Source of the DNA: Gloeophyllum trabeum ATCC 11539
Lineage: Eukaryota; Basidiomycota; Agaricomycetes; Gloeophyllales; Gloeophyllaceae
DNA length: 64,000 bases
Assembly: GCF_000344685.1 (NCBI RefSeq)
Contig: NW_006920411.1
Coordinates: forward strand, 1,924,016-1,988,015
Reading direction: 5' to 3'
Below, piece after piece: positions 49,028 through 57,892 of the stretch. Position 1 is the first letter of the stretch, and each line of letters starts with the position of its first letter. The position numbers and the translations under genes were made by a program. The notes below the pieces were generated by a model. The model saw nothing but the letters and a program-made list of their open reading frames with translations. It was not told the DNA's origin and did no database searches.

Positions 49028-51458
49028 ATGGCATCCTCTCGCCCCGTTACGCGTTTGCAGACAAGGCTACAGAGTCATCAATCTGAACCTCCCATCGAAC
49101 TCCCCAATCACCAGAAGACAAGGAAGTCCAAACCCACCCATACGGCAATAGAAGCTAAAAGACAGACTGCCACCACACGCGCCGTCCAGTATCTCGAACG
49201 GCCCGTTGACAACCCTGAATCCGTGGCAGGTCCCTCTGCTGCACAGCACAGCTACGAGCAGGGCGAGCAAACTATAGAGTATCTGCCCGTCACCAGATTT
49301 CGAACCCCTTCTCCGCGTCCACCCGTAGAAGGCGCGCGTTGGATCCACGATACCCCGCACAAAACACTGACAACCGGGATCATAATGGATTTCGAGGATC
49401 TCCCGGACTTGAAGTCTATTCTCGAAACGGAGCTCAAAGATCGATGGGTTGATGGAGGCATGACCTTTCTCAATCGCCGCTTCAAGGACGTTGCAAAACT
49501 GTCCGAAATAAAGGCATGGTTGACGGCTTGCTCGTTTTATGACAATTCTTCCAAGCGATGGAAGAATTTGCCACGCGCCAGTAAGGGTGTGAAGGAGAAA
49601 TCCCTTTACACGCCTGTGAAGGCGATTGTTGACGCGACCTTGAAGAGATTTGGTCTTTCCTCTAGCAGGAAAGTCGTCCTCACCGGCGAAACTCCCATAC
49701 CGCATCATCAAGATTTTCGCTACGGCCAACTGAAGAGCAAGCCTGATATCGTCATTGTTGGTCGTGGCCCTTATATCATGGATACGAAGGCTATACCAAA
49801 GGCCAGCTACGTGGTGGCTACCGCGCCTCTTGAAATCAAGACCGAGACCAATAAGGCAACCGAGAAATCTCGCATACAGCTTGCCGTATACGCTCGTGAA
49901 TGCTTCATCCAGCAGCCCCACCGTCGCTTTGTCAATGGTCTACTTCTAACGGAGAAGACTGCTTCTCTCTATCACTTCGATCGAGCAGGAGTAATCCATT
50001 CGCCGTGGATCGACATCCACAAGGATGCAGCACTCTTTATACGCATTATCCTTGGGCTCGCTTCTACCGATGCGGACACCTTGGGTATCAACCGTGAAAT
50101 CTATTGGAAGGGCGACCGGAGAATGCTGGAAGCGCCTGTTGGTAATGAGATAACGACGTGCGATATCCCTCGGATCGACCCCGTATTTCGTCGCAGAGCC
50201 ATTATCGGCAGGGGCACCGTATGCTGGGAGGTCCAGTGCCCGCTCGACGACGGACCTGGACTGCTTCTCGTGAAATATGCATGGCGGGCGAAGGAGCGCA
50301 CTCCGGAATGGCTGTTCCTGGAGAGGGTCCGAGAACACCAGTTGAAAGGTGTGGGACAGATGGTCGGACATCAGGAGGGTGTCTCAATAACACAGATCCG
50401 TTGCAACTTCGAGCCGAAGAACAAGGACAACATCAGCATAGATCGTATCTTCTGCTGCATAGTCCTCCGTCGATATGGCAAGTCCATAGAGTACTTCGAA
50501 ACGAAACTCCAATTCTTGGAAGCTTTCCGCGATGCCGTTGCAGGTAAGTTATCTTAACTATCTTCGGATAATGAAGATGTCAGTAATCTATGCGACGTCC
50601 TCTAGGTCACCGGAATTTGTTCAAAATTGGAATCCTCCATCGAGACATCAGTTTGCATAATATTCTTCTGGGTAATCCGAATGACGAAGGAAATCGAGGC
50701 ATACTAGTTGATCTCGACATGGCAATTTTCCTCGATCGTACCGCGTCGAATGCACTGGCTGACATGAGAACGGTGAGTATTATATGCTAAAACTTGTACC
50801 CAATGTTCACATCTTGTAGGGCACACGGGCATTTCAGGCTATCAATATCTTGATGCAGCAAGGTATTCACAGCCACCTCGAGGACCTCGAGTCGTTCTTC
50901 TACGTGTATGTCTGGGTCTGTCTCACGGCCCTGAGCCCGGGTCTGCAGGTAGCCACCCTTCCAAGACAGCTGCGAAAATTCGAGCTAGCTGACGCAACCG
51001 ACGCTGCTGACGCCAAGGTTTCCTTCGTAAGCCATGACATGGCACGCACTCAAGTCCTCCCTTATTGGGGAGACATATTCCAGAGACTCCTCGCCAGCTT
51101 TCGCGCCTTTTTTGCCGCCAGAGAAAAATATTGGAATGCAAATAGTCGCGAGTTCCAAGAGAGAAAGCTGGTTTCGTCAGACGGGACCATCAAGCCGGAG
51201 GTGTGGAGAGACTACGACGAGTATCTGGGCTTCATTGACGGGGCTATAGCGGAGCTACGCGCTCTGCCTAATAAAGGAGAGCCTACGCGTGCTGAGCTTT
51301 TCAAAATTTGGGCTCTATCGGGCGTGCACGTGAAGGTCGAGGGCGAAGACGTGGACGAGAAGAGTTTCGATGATCGCAAGCGAGCATTGAAGAACTCCCC
51401 GTCGAATGGTGAGGAGCACGCAGCCAAGAAACGGAAAGGGAAGGAACACCAGTGTTGA
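49028..51458 (+). CDS. FunK1-type fungal protein kinase
   Basis: Member of the fungal-specific kinase family expanded in Agaricomycetes (Pkinase_fungal); substrates are unknown. Three exons (49028-50543, 50606-50772, 50820-51458) total 2322 nt, 773 residues. Residues 1-110 are disordered. Residues about 130-330 form a domain with KPDIVIVG (Asp240), PLEIKTE (Glu269, Lys271) and QLAVYARE (Gln284), a pattern like a PD-(D/E)XK nuclease fold. The kinase part has the likely ATP lysine LVKYAW (Lys416), a likely C-helix Glu in FLERV, the catalytic loop HRDISLHNIL (Asp519, Asn524), DLD in place of DFG (Asp541) and GTRAFQAINIL. All catalytic positions look intact. The C-terminus is basic (KKRKGKEHQC), possibly nuclear. 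A degenerate tandem copy follows. Confidence 0.9.
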
Positions 51459-51715
51459 TATCATTATATCAATGTCGCTTTAGGGTTATGTTCTCAGCTG
51501 TCCATGTCCTGTAGCTTTGCACCGCTCTCGTACTGCTCTGAAATAATTGTGTTTAGCTACCGTTTTCGGAGAGTTCTCTGTTGTCAACTGTCGGTACCGT
51601 TTCGTGTACGTACGCCCATGCTCTCATACTAGTACAATCGTTCGCTGTCGAGTCTGTGAATCTGCTGCAATTAATGATCACTCCGAGTCGTGAACGTCTT
51701 GGCATGGGTGGTGTC
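50090..51715 (+). repeat. First unit of a direct tandem duplication (FunK1 3' half plus 3' flank)
   Basis: Sequence from the IYWKGDRRMLEA segment of the kinase gene to about 250 bp past its stop reappears, diverged and with deletions, at 51790-53140. Matching landmarks are the coding segment GCGCACTCC(A/G)GA, the GTCCATAGA(A/G) segment, the end of the kinase gene, and the 3' flank with TCGGTACC, ACTAGTACAATCG and GTCGAGTCTGT. Confidence 0.7.
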
Positions 51716-51785
51716 TCGGGCTGAGACAATAAAACGTATTCCGACCAACCACTGTGAGTTCACTGTGACTGGCGTGATGGAATCC

Positions 51786-52935
51786 AGACATCTTGAGTTT
51801 CAACGGTAACATTTACTGGAAGGGCGGTCGGAGAACAGTGGAAGCACACATAAGCGACGTGAGACATCCCACAAATCAACCCCGTGGTCCGTCGTAGAGT
51901 TATTGTGGACCGCTGCTCGTCAAGTGTGCTTGGCGGGCCAAGGAGCGCACTCCAGAGTGGCTTTTTCTAGAGAGCTCAAGAACGCCAGGTGAAAGGCGTG
52001 GGGTAAATGCTTGTTCATGAAGAGGGTGTCTCCATTACAGAGATCTGTTGCGGTTTTGAGCCGACAAACAGAATTAATGGCAGTATGGATCGCTGGCATA
52101 GTCATCCGTTGCTATAGCAAGTCCATAGAACACTTCCAAACGAAATTTAGAAGCTTTCCGCGATGCAGTTACAGGGGAGCCATCTCTGAGGGATACTTGT
52201 TGACCTCGACATGGCGAGTTTCCTAAATCGCACGCGGACGAACGCACTCGTTGACCTGAGGACGATGAATATCATACGCGGGAACTTCACCCGGCATCCG
52301 TTCCTGACATCTATCGGGGCACAAGGGCGTTTCAGGCGATCAATATCCTGAAGGAACGAGGTATCCATTGCCATCTTGAAGATCTCGGATCATTCTTTTA
52401 CGTCTTGGTCTAGGTTTCCTTCACGGCCCTCAGCCCTGGTCTGCAGGTAGCCAACCTTCCATATCTCCTACAGGATTTTGAAAATGTCAATTTAAAAGCA
52501 AGGGCTCGCCGCTGCGTTCAAGAGGGAATTTTTAGAGGACGGCTAGGGACACCAGGTCCTCCCCTATTGGGGCGAGATATTCCAGAGTCTCGTCCTCAAC
52601 TTTCGCAAGTAAGTTTATGGCCAGAAAGCCGCACTGGGACGGCAGCGAGCCACTCGACCCACTCACCGATGAGGAAGTGCAGAAATACTATAACGAGTAT
52701 CTGGGCCGCGACTGTAGCGGAATTACAGCTGGAATTACGCGCTCTGCCTCGCAATGGCGAGCCCAAGGCTTATGACGAGCTTCTCGATATGTGGGCTCGG
52801 TCTGACTTGGATGTGAATGAGAACTACAATCGCAAGCGCTCGTTACAGTCGTCGGATGAAGTAGATCCGGACGATGTGGATAGACGGCTGGGTAGCAAGA
52901 GGCTGAAAGGGAAAGGGAAGGATCCACAGCGCTGA
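51786..52935 (+). pseudogene. Degenerate tandem copy of the FunK1 kinase, 3' half
   Basis: Pseudogene matching the kinase next door from about residue 358 onward. It opens with NIYWKGGRRTVEA (against EIYWKGDRRMLEA) and then carries deletions that remove the glycine-rich loop region. CAWRAKERTPEWLFLESS is recognisable but frameshifted after it. The catalytic-loop exon is largely lost: FRDAVTG is followed almost at once by VDLDMASFLNRT, so the HRD loop is missing. GTRAFQAINILKERGIHCHL is intact, then VLV and an in-frame TAG before SFTALSPGLQVANLP. The C-terminal 120 codons (52567-52935) remain open and end LKGKGKDPQR. With the HRD loop gone it cannot be an active kinase. Confidence 0.8.
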
Positions 52936-53140
52936 CGCACTTCCCCAACTTGCTATAGTCTATGGAATGATCTTGTCTACCTGTCACTTTCGAAGAGGTT
53001 TCTGTAACCATAATGGTCGGTACCATTTCCTCACACATGTATTTACATCCTCGCATGCTCACATCACTAGTACAATCGCTATCGAGTCTGTTAACTTGGG
53101 AGTACGATGATCAATCCTGAGCGTCTCATGGCAATGTGCA
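51790..53140 (+). repeat. Second unit of the tandem duplication
   Basis: Diverged copy of 50090-51715 holding the pseudogene and about 120 bp of duplicated 3' flank (GGTCGGTACC near 53020, ACTAGTACAATCG near 53070, ATGATCA near 53107). The likeness fades around 53140, just before the next gene. Confidence 0.65.
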
Positions 53141-53259
53141 TGGATGTCTCCCTGAATATGAATCGGGTTGTGAATCTCAGGCTTCTCAGCCACAATCTAA
53201 CTCAGGCTCCGAGCCACATTTTGAGTACTGCAAACCTCGTCGCGCTTACCATTGCAGTG

Positions 53260-54018
53260 ATGGATAGTGCAACAACTAAGTATCAGCTCGCCTTGCCGTT
53301 TCTCCTACAGTCTGTATCGCCCGGGCTCGCTGCGCTCCACGCCTCCAGGGCGCGCCGCCTCCACCCCGAAGACTCGACGCTACACGAGACTCACTGTGCT
53401 CGGTGTGGAACCTTCTTTGGTGACGGGCGGAGCGACGTACGCGTCGTTCGTCAGTGCAAACGCCGTAAAGTGCCCGGGAGCGGCGAGTCTTCTGGCCGAT
53501 CACAGGCGAAACGGGTGCTGAAGACGACCTGTGGGACGTGTGGGCGTGTTCAAGAACGCGTAGTCGAGGCTGGAAATGCGAGAAACTTTCCGAAGGCTGG
53601 AAGAAACTTCGACAGACGCGGAGTCTCTGGAGCTGCTGCTTCCGGTCAGGCGACTGCACCCCTTCCAAACACCAAAGGTCTGCCAGGTGGAGAGTTGTCC
53701 AAGACAGCCACGATGACCAGCATGACCGAGCCAGCTACTGTTCCTCCTGTTCCTGAAGAACATGGTCCCCTACTATCGCCTGATACGTACCGGCTGGACA
53801 GGTCCCGTAGCGACTCACCTAGCATCCGGGAAAGTGCAGGACGAAAATCTTCAGAAACTCCATGTCCCACAACCTCCTCTACGCCGAACCCTAGCTCGCT
53901 AAAGCGTCCCAAGAAGAAATCTGGCTTGCAAGAGCTGCTTGCCCGCAATCGGGAACGGGAGCGCCAAGAGCAGAGTAAGAAGAGAGGCGGGCTCGCTGAC
54001 TTCCTCAGTGGCCTCTGA
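53260..54018 (+). CDS. RNase MRP/P subunit of the Snm1/Rpp21 (Rpr2) family
   Basis: Probable zinc-ribbon protein subunit of RNase MRP or RNase P, involved in rRNA or tRNA processing in the nucleus. The start at 53260 gives MDSATTKYQLALPFLLQSVS and a 252-residue protein. An N-terminal helix with ARARRLHPEDSTLHETHCAR leads to the first zinc pair CARCG, a basic loop (QCKRRKVPG), then VLKTTCGTCGRVQERVV with the second pair. The rest is a hydrophilic tail. It ends with a basic helix LQELLARNRERERQEQSKKR and GGLADFLSGL, which is common in fungal Snm1-like proteins. The frame is open to an ATG at 53107, but those extra 51 codons begin inside the duplicated kinase flank, so the later start is preferred. 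Confidence 0.7.
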   Translation: MDSATTKYQLALPFLLQSVSPGLAALHASRARRLHPEDSTLHETHCARCGTFFGDGRSDVRVVRQCKRRKVPGSGESSGRSQAKRVLKTTCGTCGRVQERVVEAGNARNFPKAGRNFDRRGVSGAAASGQATAPLPNTKGLPGGELSKTATMTSMTEPATVPPVPEEHGPLLSPDTYRLDRSRSDSPSIRESAGRKSSETPCPTTSSTPNPSSLKRPKKKSGLQELLARNRERERQEQSKKRGGLADFLSGL

Positions 54019-54399
54019 GGAAGCTTGATACCGCTCTTCTCAGCGTTTTGAGATACAGGGATCACGCTTTGCATATCACCATCGTACCGCAACAGGACTG
54101 GTACTACCATTACTGGGAGGACCCGATCAGCGTCAGTCTATTGGCGTCGCATCCATAGAGCGCATCCTATCAGTTGCATCACTGCCAGAATTACTGCAAT
54201 TCATCACTGTATTGCTCCGAATTATCTCCAAGTCAACAAGTCAATGTGCATGCATGTATACATCGATATATGCTAGATAACCACTATAACGAACGACAAA
54301 TATATGACCAGTATCATACCATCCCCGCAGTCCGACATCTAGGTCATCAAATCCAATCATCAAAATAACGATAGCAACATGTCCACCCCCTAGTCTAGT
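54019..54399. other. Convergent intergenic stretch, no gene seen
   Basis: About 380 bp of AT-rich sequence between two stops, holding the two 3' untranslated regions. It is rich in short ATA/TAT runs. No repeat or RNA gene was recognised. Confidence 0.5.
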
Positions 54400-55825
54400 C
54401 TATGCCTGCACGGAGTCCTTCTCCTGCTGCTCCGCGGAGCTACGCTCGTCGCCCACGAGCTCCTTGCGGACGGGCGGGGCGAGCGGCGGGATGAACCGCC
54501 CCGGCCAGAAGGGCACGTACACGGTAATGGCGATGAAGAGCGGGAGCGTGTCGAGCCCGTAGAAGTAGGGCTCGGACGTCGCAAGGTGGCCTTGGTAGCC
54601 CTCTGATAGCTCGATCGTACGGTAGATCGAACGGATCTGGATGATAAACAACACGCGTTCAGATTGTCTTGTTGCCATTGGAGGGTGGGGAAACGGGACT
54701 TACGAGAATCCCGATGCAGCTGATAAAGAGGGCAACGCCCAGCGTGCGCCAATCATGGTACCACTTCTTGTCCTTGTCGAGGGAATACACTTCGGGGTTG
54801 TGGCGGTAGATCTTCCAGAGGAAGGCGCAGTATAGTAGGCTGAAGAATAGGAAGGAGACGAATTGCGCGGCAAGACCGGCCAAGAAAATCTGCACGTCGG
54901 GTTTAAGAGACGGCGACACATCATGGAGAGGTAGAGGACGTACGTGTGATCCTGTCAGGGCAGTTTGAGGGTTGTTAGAGATGGATATGCTACCTCCAGC
55001 GGCCTAAATAACGTTGAGAAGTTTGCTCTGTAAATTTCGAAAATGTAAACGCACCTGGATTAAGAAGGTAACGATGTCGGAGCAGACGAAGAAGATCGTG
55101 ATGCGGTTCGGGGGGATCAGCAAGTGCTGTTCGCATTTGAGGTACCGTGCAAGTCGACCCAGGAGCACGTAATCGGCAGCAATAAAGGCGCAAGGCTGTG
55201 ATGACGATTGGGCTGAGATACTCGAGCCAAACCGTTGCGAGGGGAACTTACCGATAAGACGATGAGCAGGTATTCCGCGATGTAGATTCCTCTTGATTCC
55301 GGGTGCGAATGTAGACCAAACCTGCAACCAAAGCCCATTGCCCATGCTACACGATAAACGTTCTCAATATGATGGAAAAAATCGGAGTTGACGCCACTCA
55401 CTGTACTCGCCGATGACCATGGACAACATCCAAACCGCTCCCCATTTCCACATACTGAACGACTGGATGAACGCCACCACCAACACAAGAGCTAGGGAAG
55501 CGAGCAGAAGCAGTGATTAGCCAGGTCGATGAAATAGACCCCGATGTCGATCAACGAAGGCGCGAAGCACGACGTGCTAAGTTTACGGCACCGACGAAGC
55601 AAGGAACAAGCACTCACTGAAGGCGATAGCAGTCAGGGTGTTGCTGGCAATATACCGCAAAGGATTGTAAGGGTCATGGCGGGGGTCTGCAAAAGGATCC
55701 GCTGGGCGAGGAACGCTGACATCTCTCGCGGCGGCTAGGGTATCGGAAGACGCGAGAAATACAGCGGCGAGAAGACAAAGCACAGCGGTTCTGCGAGCGG
55801 ACGAGGAAATGTAACGGGACAACAT
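54400..55825 (-). CDS. RTA1-family seven-pass membrane protein
   Basis: Plasma-membrane protein of the fungal RTA1/RSB1 family, linked in yeast to lipid (sphingoid base) export or stress resistance; the substrate here is unknown. The start at 55825 gives MLSRYISSSARRTAVLCLLA with a likely signal peptide, followed by a short lumenal stretch (FADPRHDPYNPLRYIAS). Hydrophobic segments follow: NTLTAIAFSLVLVVAFIQSF, GAVWMLSMVIGEYTYSIGF, IYIAEYLLIVLSPCAFIAAD, ITIFFVCSDIVTFLIQ, HIFLAGLAAQFVSFLFFSLL, WRTLGVALFISCIGILIRSI, and LPLFIAITVYVPF. The family signatures YVLLGRLARY and RSIYRTIELSEGYQGHL plus EPYFYGLDTLP are present. It ends QEKDSVQA, TAG at 54400-54402. Several short introns split it; an ATG at 55861 is an alternative start. 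Confidence 0.87.
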
Positions 55826-57224
55826 GGCGGGCTCCTGAAAGAAAGCACTGCGGCTGAGCATGCGTTTTGGCTGACTGGCAAGGCGCGTACACGCTGATGT
55901 CCGCAGGGCTTATTTGCGCGTTGGCTGATGCACGGTCAGCGCCTTGCGATAAGGGTCCGAACAGGTGTTCGTCGAGGGGGAAAGAGAGGGAAAGTAGCAA
56001 GAAACGGAAGGTATATGAGATGGCGGAGGCTGGGGTATTATAACCGCATGAGCAGGCTGCAATCGCTGAAAGGGCATCTCGGCCAATGAGTCGTTGTGGA
56101 GAAAGCCCACAGATCGCTGACACATTTCCTCTGACCAACGGCCCGCGCTCTGCCCCTGGCCCAGAATGGAAGGCGTTCAAGTTTGTCCATCAAACGGGTG
56201 CACTAAGGCCTTGAAGAAGGAACGGCGTAAAGCCAGCGGAATAAGTACCATTCATTGGGACTGTTTGCTAAAACAATATAGGCGCTGATGAGGCGGGTCG
56301 ATAGCAGTTACTCATTCTCTGCAACGATGTAAAGAGCATTCTGCAACGTCCTGCCACTATGCAGTTCTACACAAGGCCAGTCGCGTTGCGGAAGGTGCGA
56401 ACCTTCCCATCCTGGATCGGGATCATCCCCTGGAAGCGGGACCATGTCGGTCCTCCGGAAAAGCTGATTGGACCAGATAATAACTCGTTCCTGGCGCTTG
56501 CGGAAGGATAGAGCTGGGGCAATGTCTGCTGGGCGCTGATGGTATGGTCACGGTCCGGCGCTGTTGCGGTCCATTCGCAGCTACAGCCATCTTGAAAGGC
56601 ACCAGCCATTCCACACCGTGCACAGTATATGATAACTGGCCATGACTTGTTATGACACCCAGCAAGACGCGCATTTTAATTAGTGTGACTTTACTGCTAC
56701 AACGAGCCTACCGCTGATTCAGCCGATGAGGGAAACTGATTTATTTCAGGCAATAGCGGAAGGGTATCGCCTGTAGCGCAGTCGTGGCACGGAAAATCCT
56801 CCGGCAGGCGGTGATACACTGGAGAAACATTGTCAGCAAAAACTTGCCAAAATTCGTTCATGCCAGCACTGGCATAGCTCAAGACCTCCTGATTCACTTA
56901 TGCCCATGAGTTTAGAAGGTAGAAATTGCCAGACCGTTTATTCTTGAATGGTAGGCACTAACAGGTGCAGGGCAAACCAGAGCCAGGCAGCCAATTATTT
57001 TGGGATGTGTTAATGTTGTCTTGCATCCGTTTCGGATGTTCGGCTACAGCCATCGGCTTGAATAGGATTGACAACGCACCATAACGTGAATGAAATGTAA
57101 GATGCATGAAATACAATCAAACCGCGGGAACCGATGTCCACGGTGGCGTAAAACGGTATCTCCAAGATATGCCGCAAAGGCAAATGTCCACCAAACTGGT
57201 ACTCATTGAGATGGATGGGTGAAT
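55826..57224. other. Gene-poor stretch of about 1.4 kb
   Basis: No convincing coding sequence. The first 400 bp should be the RTA1 promoter. Frames of 60-80 codons in 56360-57240 overlap on both strands and carry no known motif. No repeats were noticed. Confidence 0.4.
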
Positions 57225-57734
57225 TTATCTTTTGGGCGCCCACAAATCATACAGCTCTCTGTCCGCCGGATCGAACGTAGTGATCATGGTAGGATCAGAG
57301 CGGATGACCGTCCTAGCGGGAGTCGAGCTGCTATTCTGAGAGGCAGAAAACTGAGACATGCGGAACTGCGAGCGTTTCAACAAGGCTTCCGCGAGCGATC
57401 GCGGCGAGCCTTCCACAACGTCACGGTCGTCTGTGAGAGAATCAATAGCGGTGGCAGGAGAGTTGGAGGGAGTCTGGAGTTTAGTCAGAGGAGTAAAGAT
57501 TGCAAATGTGGGAGCTTGCGTACTTCGCCGGTTGGGAAGTATCCAGGCATAGTTCTGCGATTACGCAGAGGGGGCTCTGTGGGTGCAGAGAAGACATCTT
57601 CACCAGCTTGAACCAAGTTATTTTCCTGAATTCTCAATTACAACAATTTGGTTACCTGCAGGAGGTTGGGGCGCCTCGGCAGGCGCAGGCGCCGGCTCCG
57701 GGAGCGGTATAAGCTCTCGCGACGAGGAGGACAT
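57225..57734 (-). CDS. Small Ser/Pro-rich protein of unknown function (126 residues)
   Basis: Not recognised. Three exons on the minus strand (57656-57734, 57524-57576, 57225-57473) sum to 381 nt, exactly 126 codons plus stop, with phase kept at both joins. The protein starts MSSSSRELIPLPEPAPAPAE, continues PPLRNRRTMPGYFPTGETPS and later VEGSPRSLAEALLKRSQFRM, and ends TTFDPADRELYDLWAPKR. Short SP/TP sites (TPSNSP, GSPR, STPART) suggest proline-directed phosphorylation. The second intron is 50 nt with a clear CTGAC branch-like site. The longer frame up to 57818 (MSARDSMARD) is an alternative start. It is divergent with VID27, only 158 bp between starts. Confidence 0.6.
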
Positions 57735-57892
57735 GGCTGTTACACGACGCGGTACCGCAAAGCTGTGCAGACGCGTTCTGAGCGTGACGTCACGCGCCAT
57801 CGAGTCACGGGCGCTCAACGATCGGACAAAGCCTTGGGCTTGTCCTGCCTGCTGCTGCTACTCCCTCTGGCTCCACCGTCTCCCCTTACGCC

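Noticed and set aside
49067..49921. Minus-strand 284-codon frame opposite the FunK1 kinase
   Set aside because: It is fully antisense to the well-supported kinase frame and has no family likeness.
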